DNA of 64,000 bases from Synechococcus sp. BL107 (lineage in GTDB: Bacteria > Cyanobacteriota > Cyanobacteriia > PCC-6307 > Cyanobiaceae). Positions 28,912 to 37,323 of the stretch are shown piece after piece. The notes below the pieces were generated by a model, which was given only the letters and a program-made list of their open reading frames with translations, made no database searches and was not told the origin of the DNA. Positions within the stretch are counted from its first letter, which is position 1, and the number at the start of each line of letters is the position of its first letter. The DNA lies in contig NZ_DS022298.1 in the NCBI RefSeq assembly GCF_000153805.1, positions 858,756 through 922,755 on the forward strand. The letters are read 5' to 3'. Made by a program: the position numbers and the translations under genes.

Positions 28912-29084
28912 GAATGAGCTATGCAATACAACCAATATCTTTGAACATCACTCAATTCATTACTCCCATCATTGTCCTCACCTTTTTGGTTCCTGTTGGT
29001 GGTCTTTCTGCACCGTTGCCTCGTGCTTACTGGTTGAAGGATCAGTCAAAAGTCCCTCAAATTACTTTTACAAAGACAGTATGA

Positions 29085-29769
29085 AGAAAGTGAAATCCCT
29101 CTGTTATGAAAGCAAATATTCCGATCAATGCAGTAATAAGAGCATTGCATGGTGGTGATTATGGTTCCGCTGAGATGCGCCACTTTGTGGTTAGTCCTTT
29201 GATGAGACAACCGCGGCGACCGTCGCAATTTCTTTTCTTCCCTGATTTTTAATTCGTACCTTCAACGCGGTATCTAATTGACGTGGATGAGCCTCACTAC
29301 TGATTTGATTTTTGGGGTCTTATGCTTTTTACTTGTAAAATTTTTGAAAATTAAATAAAAGTACGAGGGGTTTTTTTTGAATGCTTTTTGTATTGGTTTC
29401 AATAAATACTCTCTATCTGATCCTCAACGGCGTTTGTCGATTTAAACGATGTTGTTTGGCCTTGTTTTTGGTTGCTGAATCAGCGAAAGAGGGTGATGCC
29501 CCTTTCCTGTCGGTCCAAGCAGGTATGACATGACTGTTACGCGCCTGCCAGAAAGCGGCCTTCCTTAGCGATTCGAGTCGTGATCGATGCCCGATGTGAA
29601 TTTCTGGGTGGTCCGTTAGATCGACGCTCATCTGGTGAATCACATCGTCTCAAGGGTTTGAGCCGCAGACTTTTCTTCCTCGGACTTTTCAAGTCGTGCA
29701 GCTCATCACCCACCAGGCCAATCGGCTCTGCTATCGGCGCTTGAGGAGTTTGGAAGGGTATGCGGTGGG
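29085..29769. other. Gene-poor stretch
   Basis: About 690 bases, A/T-rich between 29220 and 29410, without a frame I can support. The right part runs into the terminator of the capsid remnant. Confidence 0.4.
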
Positions 29770-29780
29770 AATAAAAAAGC

Positions 29781-29805
29781 CCCTGAGACATCACCCTCAG
29801 GGACA
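29781..29805 (-). terminator. Minus-strand terminator below the capsid remnant
   Basis: Inverted repeat ccctgag and ctcaggg, followed on the minus strand by gctttttta. It marks the end of a former minus-strand transcription unit covering the broken capsid gene. Confidence 0.65.
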
Positions 29806-29826
29806 CAACAACACCTCGTCACATGC

Positions 29827-30174
29827 TCACGACGAGGTCGACACAATGCTGCACTTGCGATGTGCTGCTGTTATGTGTCTATTGCTACCAAATTTGTCTT
29901 GCCTCGTGGGGCGCTGCAGTTCAGCCGAAAGCTGTCTGATGTTGGAAATATTCAACGAGAAATTTCCGTAGATGACAGCGGACAGGTCGGCCCCTGAACC
30001 CTTTGTGAGGTTTGAGGGGACATTGTTGCTGACCTCAAAACGCCGCCCTGCAATTTGGGAACGGCCAAGTTCAGCTCCATAAGGGCTGAGGAGGTACTGG
30101 CCTTGACTGTCCTTGAGCTTTCCAAGAACCGATTCGACTTTCGGTTGGTCAGGATCAAAGGTTGATGCGTGCAC
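29827..30174 (-). pseudogene. Remnant of a phage major capsid protein (HK97 fold)
   Basis: The N-terminal 75 codons resemble the C-terminal third of HK97-type capsid proteins: LGKLKDSQGQYLLSPYG matches the usual L-x-K-L-K-D-S-x-G-x-Y-L region. ELGRSQIAGRRFEVSNNVPSN is the 'G-x-P-v-v-v-s-n-x-m-P' segment, and LSAVIYGNFS is the GDFS-like strand near the end. The upstream two thirds of the protein are absent, and after GNFS the frame runs into unrelated sequence. The piece is therefore both 5'-truncated and broken at the 3' side. It points to past phage or satellite DNA next to the tRNA-Arg island. Resemblance judged from memory of the family. Confidence 0.6.
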
Positions 30175-30366
30175 CGATTAGTTACTCGCAAGGCTGGCGG
30201 CGCTTTGGGCCTATTGGTTGGGTAAGGCCTTGGAAAGGTGAGGCCATAAGCGACGATCATGCAGAGTGGCTCACACTCGTTGGATCTATATGATCAAAGA
30301 GTTCTAGGTTGATCTCTAAATAGTCGACAGAGTTTTCCATTTAATTCCTATAACTAAAATTAACTT

Positions 30367-32094
30367 TTACTCTGAAAAGAAGGGACTTTCTACCATATAA
30401 AGCTCATTATTACCACTACTTTCGGCGTCCGATGCTATCCCTTTACTTCTAGATGTAAACGTAATATATTTACCATCTGCGGTTATCCTTGGATCCCGAA
30501 GGTGATCGTCAAATCCATTCGCCTTGTCATCTAAAATTCTTTTATTTTTACCAGAAGAGACATCGTAAACAAAAATATCGTACTTCCCGTTGGTGTCATT
30601 GGAAGTGAGATTTGATGCAGACGACTCATACACAACATATTTATTATTTTCTGAGAATTGAAATCCGCCTCCACCCGAGTATCCATTACCTTCGGCTCCA
30701 CTGTTGCTCTTACTGATAACACTTAGCGCCCCAGATTCAAGGTCTTTCATCATCAACTGTGCTCCGCCAGCTGATCCTTGACTTGTAAAAACGACTTTTG
30801 AACCATCTGCCGAAATGCTTGATCCAGAACCAAAATTTCCGAAGCCTGACAATTGATTCCCTTGGGTGTCTGATGAAACCAATGAGACTTTATTGGCAAT
30901 AAAATCTTTAACATAGACATTTGTTCCGCTTACACCTGGCACAAGATCGTCACCTCTATAAATAAAGGTTACTTTCGATCCATCACTACTAACCCCATTC
31001 CCATATCCTCCTGAACTTGTCCATCCATCGCCTGGTGAACCATCTGGTTTTGTAACGACAGTAGAGAGTTCTCCTGTTTTTAGATCTTTTCTGTATGCCA
31101 GAGTTCTAGACCAATCATCAGATTCCCATTTAGCTTCTTCCAACCCTGCAAGCTGAACATCAGGAGTTTCAAAAATCGCAAATCTTCCATCGGAAGTCAT
31201 TGTTGCCTCGCGAATAGACCATTTATTGCGCATTTTAGTTCCGTCACTAAGTGTATCTACTCTTATCACTTCACCTGTCTCAAGATCTTTTCTATAAAGA
31301 GCACCTCTATCATTGGCAGGTAATCCTGTCCTGTCATCTATAGCGCCATCAGCACCTGGCAGTCCATCAATATCAACCGAGCCATATTCATCAAGCTCAA
31401 ACAATGCATACCTTCCATCACATGAAAGATCTTTTACAGTTTGACTATCTCCAGTTGAAGCAGTCCCATCCTTGGTAGCAGTAATCATGACTCTCTCACC
31501 CGTTTGACTATTCACTCGATATTGCTGATCTCGCAATCCCCAAGATTCATTTTGCGAACCTCTCTCTGTATAAAATTCACCATTACAACTGAAATTATTA
31601 CCAGAGGCATTTCCTGAAGTGAGCTGAATAATGCTTGGTTTAGGTTCGACGGTTTCTACTGTGTCTGCATTTTCGCTTATTAATGCTGCGGTAATTATGC
31701 ATGAAGGGTATTCGAGCTGGCTGGAGCCATAAAAACATTGAACAACTCCCTTTGCAGGATCATATATATACGTTGGATTATTACTGCCTGGCTCTGGAGT
31801 GTATGTAGCCGTTTCAAGGCAACTACCGGGTAGCGAACTTATATAGCCAGGAACAGAGTCAAGCCCTCCATAATTTGTAGAAAAATATCTCTGTCTTGCA
31901 CAACCCTTGGCATGATTAACCATAGAGTGACGAGCAACGGCACTTTGAGCCGCATAAATAAACTTTATGAACCTTGGAAGACCAACAGCTGTAAGAATTG
32001 CAAGTACAGCAAGCATTACGACAAGCTCAAGAAGAGAGAATCCCCGCTCCTCTCTTCTCTTTGGTAGCCGTCGAAGTAAACATTTGTTATCCAT
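30367..32094 (-). CDS. Type IV pilin-like protein with a large C-terminal beta-propeller
   Basis: 575 residues. The N-terminus has a basic leader and a prepilin peptidase site (REERG followed by FSLLELVVMLAVLAIL) with Glu5 of the mature protein, so it should enter the type IV pilus or a pseudopilus. Residues 55-160 look like a pilin head with paired Cys. From about residue 160 to the end come repeated blades such as LSCDGRYALFELDEYGSV, MTSDGRFAIFETP, VSSDGSKVTFIYRGDD, ISADGSKVVFTSQ and ITADGKYITFTS, i.e. TolB/PD40-type propeller repeats (I count at least five). Pilins are usually 130-200 residues, so this would be a minor, tip-located pilin carrying a binding domain. No other pilus genes are nearby. 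Confidence 0.8.
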   Translation of the reverse strand: MDNKCLLRRLPKRREERGFSLLELVVMLAVLAILTAVGLPRFIKFIYAAQSAVARHSMVNHAKGCARQRYFSTNYGGLDSVPGYISSLPGSCLETATYTPEPGSNNPTYIYDPAKGVVQCFYGSSQLEYPSCIITAALISENADTVETVEPKPSIIQLTSGNASGNNFSCNGEFYTERGSQNESWGLRDQQYRVNSQTGERVMITATKDGTASTGDSQTVKDLSCDGRYALFELDEYGSVDIDGLPGADGAIDDRTGLPANDRGALYRKDLETGEVIRVDTLSDGTKMRNKWSIREATMTSDGRFAIFETPDVQLAGLEEAKWESDDWSRTLAYRKDLKTGELSTVVTKPDGSPGDGWTSSGGYGNGVSSDGSKVTFIYRGDDLVPGVSGTNVYVKDFIANKVSLVSSDTQGNQLSGFGNFGSGSSISADGSKVVFTSQGSAGGAQLMMKDLESGALSVISKSNSGAEGNGYSGGGGFQFSENNKYVVYESSASNLTSNDTNGKYDIFVYDVSSGKNKRILDDKANGFDDHLRDPRITADGKYITFTSRSKGIASDAESSGNNELYMVESPFFSE

Positions 32095-32535
32095 GTTGTT
32101 TCTCTTCTGGCCTACCGAGTTGATAGGGTGTTTCAGAAGGACTTGAAATACAAGACCTTTATCGAGGAGCTTAAGCCACAGTTACGCCTTAGGGATAAAC
32201 ACTTATACGACACCCAAGACAACGAATAAGAATAAGGATTTGTATTAGCGAAGACCTCCGTATCCTTTTTGACCAGCTATTTAACCCTCTTTAGTCGGGC
32301 GCTAAAGAGGCAACGGGGTACGAAATAACCCATACGCCCCCTGACAGTAAGGACCCAGCCGATAACCAAGCTGATGCTCTGTACGGACACAACAGGCACG
32401 ACAGGACACAGCAATGTATCTAGATCAATCGATTCCAGTGCAATGGGTTTGAGAAAAACAGGCACATAGACACAGGAAGGTACGCGCATAAAAATCCCTG
32501 CCCGTTGAGCTTGCTAGCCAGTTGGCATAAGAGCC

Positions 32536-32563
32536 GATTCGGCAGACAACTGGTGACGACGGT
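32536..32563. repeat. 28-bp exact repeat, copy outside the island
   Basis: The 28 bases from gattcggcagac to gacgacggt recur exactly at 37151-37178, where they encode the last residues (DSADNW, stop) of the island ATPase plus a few bases beyond. Here they are not part of an intact gene. Confidence 0.85.
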
Positions 32564-32670
32564 TAAAGGCCTTTTTGGTGTGGGGGCGTCTTTCTGTACA
32601 GGTACCGGGTCTTGAAATCTGCGCGGGGAAATCGCAACCCCATCCCCTGTCCGGTTGAGCTTGGGTTAAA

Positions 32671-32692
32671 TCTGCGCACAATTCTGCGCACA
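32671..32692. repeat. Two TCTGCGCACA repeats, 12-base pitch
   Basis: TCTGCGCACA at 32671-32680 and again at 32683-32692. Same spacing and same position relative to the att core as the paired TTTGAGCACA sites at the island's right end. Proposed arm-type sites of a different, older integrase. Confidence 0.55.
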
Positions 32693-32755
32693 GAGGTTGA
32701 TTTACAAAAACAAAACGGTTCCCAGAAACTCTCTGAGAACCGCTTGCGTTACTAG

Positions 32756-32803
32756 TAACGCCCCCTGTGTGATTCGAACACACGACCGACTGCTTAGAAG
32801 GCA
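32756..32803. repeat. attL: left copy of the 48-bp core
   Basis: Starts taacgccccctgtgtg and ends cttagaaggca. It is identical to 49673-49720 and contains the 3' half of tRNA-Arg from the anticodon to the acceptor stem. Beyond 32803 the tRNA sequence breaks off, so this copy is not a working tRNA. Confidence 0.9.
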
Positions 32804-32883
32804 ATCGGTGAAATTGCCAGGAAATCGACTTTCGGTGCCAAATTCTCAGTCAGAGCCGTTGCAGTAACTAGCTTCGTAGAACG

Positions 32884-33030
32884 TTTGAGCACAGCCGCTT
32901 AGGCAAGGTTGTAGACACTTGTGCCCCTTTTGAGCACAATATTGAGCACAAGCGAGGCCAGTTGCCCTTTAGGCAGTCGGTCTGTAGCGACGCCACATTT
33001 CGTGCTCAAAATGCCCGCTGGTGCTCAAAA
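32884..33030. promoter_or_regulatory. Cluster of TTTGAGCACA sites at the integrase gene
   Basis: TTTGAGCACA occurs at 32884-32893 and 32929-32938, and as ATTGAGCACA at 32941-32950. The reverse form GTGCTCAAA(A) occurs at 33002-33010 and 33021-33030. The same word occurs twice at the right island end (49604, 49616). The clustering at both element ends suggests arm-type integrase binding sites that may also autoregulate int. Confidence 0.65.
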
Positions 33031-34375
33031 ACGTGCAAAGCAGCCTGCATGGGTCAAGAAGCTGCGGTCGGACATCAAGGCCGACAACGGCGCCGGTTTC
33101 CTGGTGAAGCTGCCTTCAGGGCGCTCAATGGTGCAGTTGACGGTGATCTTTGACGACGGCACCCGTCAGCAGAACTATCTTCCGAAGCACCTCACTTGGA
33201 CTGCTGAAGATGCGTTGACAATCCGGGAGTGGACTAGGGATATACGGAAAATACTTGTCGAAGACATCAGCAAGACCTTGAAGCAGGCCATCGTTGAGCG
33301 TCAAGGATGGTCTGGTGATAAGCGTGAAGATGGTGAGGGCGCCTTTAACGCTGAAGGTTGGGACAACGCTTCTGAACGGTTCTTGGCGTCGCTTAGACCA
33401 ATCCTCCGCTCAAACTCACTGAGGCTGATTGAGCAGCGTGTCGCCAAGGCGCTAAATACACTAAAAACAGCGCCAAAACCCCGCAACTACGAAGCGTTTA
33501 TTCGTGCTTATGCCGAACAGCACTTTTATAGGAAGGATAAAAACAGCAATCTGGTCGTAGTTACATCAGCTGGCGGTTCAGGGCGAAAGCGCGGCATTGA
33601 AGATGTCACCCGTTTCTTGAGTTTCGCTGTTGAAGAATGTGGCGCTAGCAGTCGCTACCGTCCCAAGCTTTCGGCTGCTCTCAAGAACCAGCTGATTGGC
33701 ACCCGTGACGTTGATAGCAAGGTTGGCCGCAAGACCATTCCGCTGAAGGACGAGCAGTTTTCAGACTTCCTTGATTGGCTGCAGGTCAACGGCAAAAACC
33801 AGTTGAGGCTTGCTGTTGGGCTCGTTGGATACTTTGGCCTGCGCGAGTGTGAGCTGGCATTGGTGATGCCGACAGAAACGGCAAATGGCTTGCAGCTGAA
33901 AGTTGGTATGCAGGCAAAGGCCAACTCCAAAACACGCTCTGCGCCAGCTAAAGAGCCACGAACGGCGATGTATGCAAAATGCAAAGGCAGACCTGAAAAT
34001 GAGGCCATGGATATGCTGGCTCAGTATCACTCAGGCTTTGTAACTTTTCCGAAGCGGCTGCGGAAACAGATTGATCAAGTTGGTAAGAAAGGCTTCTTCC
34101 GTGATGTCGGTGATGCTTTTAGTGAGCAGGTCAAGTCAACACAATTCTGGAAGGATCTGATCAAGACTGAGCCGGAAATGAAGCCAAATTCTCTGCGCCA
34201 TAGCTTCGCCTGGCGGGTGCATCAATCAACGGAAATGATTGTTCCAACCAGGGCAGTCGCCGCCGCGATGGGACACACGCACCAGACTCATATGCGTTAT
34301 TACGCCGAATTTATTGACCCCGATCAGGTCCGCAAAGTATTCGAGCAGTTCAACCAATCAGTGCATTCAGCTTGA
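33011..34375 (+). CDS. Tyrosine recombinase (integrase) of the island
   Basis: Site-specific recombinase expected to join attL and attR at the tRNA-Arg 3' end. Visible catalytic features are the first Arg in LVGYFGLRECELALV (about residue 277), the second Arg/His block NSLRHSFAWRVH, the third His in AAMGHTHQ and the nucleophile Tyr in HMRYYAEF about 25 residues from the end. A basic N-terminal arm-binding region (AQKRAKQPAWVKKLRSD) precedes a SAM-like core-binding domain. The frame opens at 32921, but those codons are made of the repeated TTGAGCACA sites. The ATG at 33011 (454 residues) gives a normal start. Confidence 0.88.
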   Translation: MPAGAQKRAKQPAWVKKLRSDIKADNGAGFLVKLPSGRSMVQLTVIFDDGTRQQNYLPKHLTWTAEDALTIREWTRDIRKILVEDISKTLKQAIVERQGWSGDKREDGEGAFNAEGWDNASERFLASLRPILRSNSLRLIEQRVAKALNTLKTAPKPRNYEAFIRAYAEQHFYRKDKNSNLVVVTSAGGSGRKRGIEDVTRFLSFAVEECGASSRYRPKLSAALKNQLIGTRDVDSKVGRKTIPLKDEQFSDFLDWLQVNGKNQLRLAVGLVGYFGLRECELALVMPTETANGLQLKVGMQAKANSKTRSAPAKEPRTAMYAKCKGRPENEAMDMLAQYHSGFVTFPKRLRKQIDQVGKKGFFRDVGDAFSEQVKSTQFWKDLIKTEPEMKPNSLRHSFAWRVHQSTEMIVPTRAVAAAMGHTHQTHMRYYAEFIDPDQVRKVFEQFNQSVHSA

Positions 34376-34520
34376 TCATGCTTATAGTTAATTGGTCATC
34401 GTTGGTTTCGCGCCACCTGCTTTGAGCTGGATATTTGGCTAGGGCAACTTCAGGAGAGCAATCCTGAAATCCTTGGGCCTATCTCTCAAAGCTTCACCCA
34501 AAGGTGGAATCGTTCCTTCC

Positions 34521-34614
34521 TAAATACGGGGACCGCTGTAACACCTTCCGGTTGCAGTAGGAAAGACCCGAACGGTGAATCACAGGAAGAACTCTAACCA
34601 GTTCTGTGGTTCAC
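34521..34614 (+). ncRNA. Structured leader in front of the excisionase-like gene
   Basis: The 240-bp gap after int ends with two successive stem-loops. The first uses ctgtaac and gttgcag. The second, ending one base before the ATG, pairs gtgaatcacag with ctgtggttcac around an inner aact and agtt. The second hairpin would bury the ribosome-binding region, so it may control translation of the downstream replication operon. Not matched to a known RNA family. Confidence 0.4.
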
Positions 34615-34615
34615 T

Positions 34616-34867
34616 ATGCCTGAGCTTTGGCTCAAAACGGCAGATGCCGCAAGGTATTTGGCCGTTAGCCGTTCTTATTTAAAACGCTGCCGTATTGATT
34701 ACGACGGTGGTTTTCTGCTGCCCCGTAAGCACTACATTCTCGGCGCTAGCCGAACAGCCAGCATCGTTTGGAATGTTGATGCTGTCCGTGAAGCCTTCCA
34801 CGAGCGTGGTCAACTAATTCGCCGCGCTGATGTGGTCGTTGCTGATCTGGTGAGGGCAAAAAAATGA
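34616..34867 (+). CDS. Excisionase-like / winged-helix DNA-binding protein
   Basis: 83 residues. The N-terminal LKTADAARYLAVSRSYLKRCR is an excisionase/MerR-like helix-turn-helix as in HTH_17 proteins, followed by RKHYILGASRTASIVWNVDAVREAF, which resembles the wing and last helix. Expected to act as recombination directionality factor or operon regulator. It overlaps the next gene by 4 bases. Confidence 0.65.
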   Translation: MPELWLKTADAARYLAVSRSYLKRCRIDYDGGFLLPRKHYILGASRTASIVWNVDAVREAFHERGQLIRRADVVVADLVRAKK

Positions 34868-35643
34868 CTCAAACCCAATCTGGGCTTGAGTCACTCCCTG
34901 CCAAGGATGCTTCAACTTTAAGTCCACAACTGCATAATCAGCAGTCGGTTTCATCGTCAAAACACAAGCCCAACACTTGTTTCCGCCCTGGATCCGGTGG
35001 TGCTGGTGCTTGTTCTGGTGCTCAACCGGGCAAGTTTGTTCGCGCTACAAAAACCGACCCTTGCATCATGTGTGGTCGGCCTGATGGCAAATGTGGAAGA
35101 ACTGGCGACAGCTATTACTGCTGGAACGGATCAACCTATTCGCCACCACAAACAGATTCAAAAGGACTCGTTCGAGTCAATGGAACTCTGTTCAAAAAAG
35201 TGGCGGAAGGCGTTGGCCTTGGAAACAACTGCACCGTCTTCAAACCTGCTCGCTACAGCCGTTCGGCTAGCAAGCCAACGGCTGGGCGCTTCCAAAATGC
35301 ACAACCCCATGAAGTTGTTCAAATAGTTCTCGCCTTCCTTGAGCTTGCAGACGAGGCGTTGGCGACAGAACTATTCACTGAGGCAGCACTGACGCGAGAA
35401 GAGCGTGATGCGGCCTTCGACCTTGTGCAAAGAGCAGACGAACGCGGCCAAGAATTACTGCCAAAAATTCGGCGTATTCACAGAGAAAGACCTAGGGCTC
35501 TGCATAGTTACGACACCTTCGAAAAGGCTGTCACAGCCTGCCATCACAAGCAAGAAGACGCTTTGAGCTTTAGACGCGAATACATCAACGACCCACTGAT
35601 TTTTAACCCTCTAGCCGACAGCACTAACGATGGCCAAAACTGA
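34864..35643 (+). CDS. Zinc-cluster protein of the replication module
   Basis: 259 residues. The N-terminal 55 residues are low-complexity with a Gly-rich stretch. A Cys cluster follows (CIMCGRPDGKC and, 12 residues on, YYCWNG), resembling the zinc-binding entry domain of phage and plasmid primases. The C-terminal half is helical and charged. It lies between the excisionase-like gene and the ATPase gene, overlapping both (4 and 14 bases), so it is translationally coupled and probably part of a primase/helicase loading set. No primase catalytic motif is visible; function inferred from the Cys cluster and context. Confidence 0.55.
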   Translation: MTQTQSGLESLPAKDASTLSPQLHNQQSVSSSKHKPNTCFRPGSGGAGACSGAQPGKFVRATKTDPCIMCGRPDGKCGRTGDSYYCWNGSTYSPPQTDSKGLVRVNGTLFKKVAEGVGLGNNCTVFKPARYSRSASKPTAGRFQNAQPHEVVQIVLAFLELADEALATELFTEAALTREERDAAFDLVQRADERGQELLPKIRRIHRERPRALHSYDTFEKAVTACHHKQEDALSFRREYINDPLIFNPLADSTNDGQN

Positions 35644-37171
35644 ATATCAGGAGGTTTTCGGCAGCCTTGCTGAGACCGCAAAGCTCCAAGAAGAACAGGC
35701 TCAAAAGGCTGCTCCACAGTCACCAGACACATTGCGTGAAGACGATGTGTTGGCGCAAGAGTCGTACAGCGACCTGCTGGAAGCAACGCTGGCAGCCATA
35801 ACAAGCGGCAACGACGACGAGGAAATGAATTGTCGGCGAGATCTCAAAACGATCTGGCGGCTTTCGGACGACAAAATCACCAGCGACCTCTTCAAAGCTT
35901 TCACCAAGTCAAAAGTCAAAAAGACTCAGCAAAAGCACGACAGCGTTGACCTAAGAGAAGTCGAGCAGCTGACTTATCTCAAAGATGGCTGGCTGCCCAA
36001 GGGTGATGTTGCTCTTTGGTTTTCACCCTTTGGTGTCGGCAAGACAACAACGGCACTGGCCGCCATGTGGTCCATTGCAACAGGGCAAAAATTTCTAGAT
36101 CGCAGTGATCCTGGTAAGCCAGGAAAGTGCTTATTCATTGCAACTGATAGCGGCGTTGCGCCACTAAAAAAATCACTCGATGACCTCCAAATTGATCCAA
36201 ATCATCCATACCTGACGCCTGGACACCCAGAGCAACGCATCTGGTTCTGGGGCAATGCATCAGATCAAGGGCATGAGTCTTGGCGTGCCGACATCAGAGA
36301 CGTTATTCGATTGGAACAATTCATTCGGGCGAAAAAAATCGACGCCAACTTCATCGACAGCGTTAAAAGCGTTAGCAGTGCAGCCGGTTGGTCACATGAA
36401 AATAATTTATCCAGCAGAGCAATGCTCACTTATTTGCGGGAAGGCATTTGCCAGCCAACTGGAAGCTCCATCGTTTTGTTAAATCACGATGGCACCAAAG
36501 AAGGAACATCTAGCGGTGCAAAAAGCTGGGCGGAAGACCCAAGCATGGTGGTGTCATTCAGCAAGGCGCTTGACCAAGACGGCAGGCAAATCGGTGTAAC
36601 AGCCAAATTCAAAAAAGACCGAGCGGCAGTTGTTGATCCATGCCGCAGCCTGACTTTCAACTTGAACCGTGAAACAGGAGTTTTGCAGTTAGCGAAAGAA
36701 GTAGAAGTCGTCGGTAATTGCCGCGAGGCAATCATCGATGTTCTTTGGCGAGCGCATCAAAATGGCAAACCTTCTTTGACGCGGGGAAGTCTGGTCGATG
36801 AAGTTTTTGCTCGGCACGGCAAACCAACAAAGACCGTCGACAACACGCTTGGATCCATGTTTGGCGAACGCCAAATAACCAGGCCACATCGTGGTTCTTA
36901 CGCTCTGGCGCCAAAGCTGCTTCAGCAGAAGGAAGCCTCCTATACGGGGTTTTATATAGAAGGAAGTAATAAAGAAGAAACACAGTCAGAGACTGCGATT
37001 AAGCAAGTTCCCGAGGCTGTTCCCACCGTAGAAATTGGGAACACTGTTGTTCCCAAGGGAAATATGCCGGGAAGTCATCAGATGCCTGTCATGCCAGTCA
37101 TTGTCACCGAATTACTTCCTAGACCGGCATCACTGCCTTACGAAATGGAAGATTCGGCAGACAACTGGTGA
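35630..37171 (+). CDS. RecA/RepA-like replication ATPase (AAA_25 type)
   Basis: 513 residues. Residues 1-115 are a charged, possibly DNA- or protein-binding lead. The RecA-like core starts at YLKDGWLPKGDVALWFSPFG with Walker A PFGVGKTTTALAA near residue 135. Then come a strand LFIATDSGV, ANFIDSVKS (Walker B-like) and SSIVLLNHDGTKEGTSSG. A winged-helix-like C-terminus (REAIIDVLWRAHQNGKPSLTRGSLVDEVFARHG) is followed by a disordered tail. The combination matches RepA-type hexameric helicases of plasmids, satellites and ICEs. The final codons (DSADNW) are part of the 28-bp repeat that also occurs left of attL. Confidence 0.75.
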   Translation: MAKTEYQEVFGSLAETAKLQEEQAQKAAPQSPDTLREDDVLAQESYSDLLEATLAAITSGNDDEEMNCRRDLKTIWRLSDDKITSDLFKAFTKSKVKKTQQKHDSVDLREVEQLTYLKDGWLPKGDVALWFSPFGVGKTTTALAAMWSIATGQKFLDRSDPGKPGKCLFIATDSGVAPLKKSLDDLQIDPNHPYLTPGHPEQRIWFWGNASDQGHESWRADIRDVIRLEQFIRAKKIDANFIDSVKSVSSAAGWSHENNLSSRAMLTYLREGICQPTGSSIVLLNHDGTKEGTSSGAKSWAEDPSMVVSFSKALDQDGRQIGVTAKFKKDRAAVVDPCRSLTFNLNRETGVLQLAKEVEVVGNCREAIIDVLWRAHQNGKPSLTRGSLVDEVFARHGKPTKTVDNTLGSMFGERQITRPHRGSYALAPKLLQQKEASYTGFYIEGSNKEETQSETAIKQVPEAVPTVEIGNTVVPKGNMPGSHQMPVMPVIVTELLPRPASLPYEMEDSADNW

Positions 37172-37178
37172 CGACGGT
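37151..37178. repeat. 28-bp exact repeat, copy at the ATPase 3' end
   Basis: Identical to 32536-32563 outside the island. It covers the last six codons, stop and seven bases downstream of the ATPase gene. Confidence 0.85.
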
Positions 37179-37213
37179 CTCAAGTTCGATTGCGTAAAAA
37201 CCTGACGGCATAA

Positions 37214-37272
37214 CTTCCAGTCGCAACAAGGTGGTTACGACTGGAAGCCGCCTTGAAGGCTGGCCTTTTATG
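37214..37272 (+). terminator. Tandem hairpins ending the replication operon
   Basis: A perfect 10-base-arm hairpin (cttccagtcg at 37214 and cgactggaag at 37238) is followed by a second one (gccgccttgaaggctggc) and a short T run. They separate the replication genes from barrel gene 1. Confidence 0.6.
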
Positions 37273-37323
37273 TAGCAAAAGCTACGCATCGCCGTCATCG
37301 TCAAGTCACACGTGATTCCTTTG

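Larger units (their letters stand above)
32095..32755. other. Spacer with features of an older element's right end
   Basis: No gene is supported here. It contains the upstream region of the pilin-propeller gene (to about 32270), a 28-bp exact copy of the tail of the island ATPase gene (32536-32563), and a possible terminator (aaaggccttttt near 32570). It also holds two TCTGCGCACA repeats (32671 and 32683) and a hairpin at 32716-32742. The order of repeats, hairpin and att core matches the right end of the island at 49.6 kb. Confidence 0.5.

Noticed and set aside
32277-32489. Minus-strand frame of 70 codons
   Set aside because: Hydrophobic and Val-rich without recognisable features, in a region that looks like element debris.
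32514-32804. Minus-strand 96-codon frame crossing attL
   Set aside because: It reads through the tRNA-derived repeat and the repeat motifs, so it is a chance frame.
32929-33030. CRISPR-like interpretation of the repeated TTGAGCACA words
   Set aside because: Repeats are 10 bases with irregular orientation and spacing, no spacers of constant length and no cas genes; integrase arm sites fit better.
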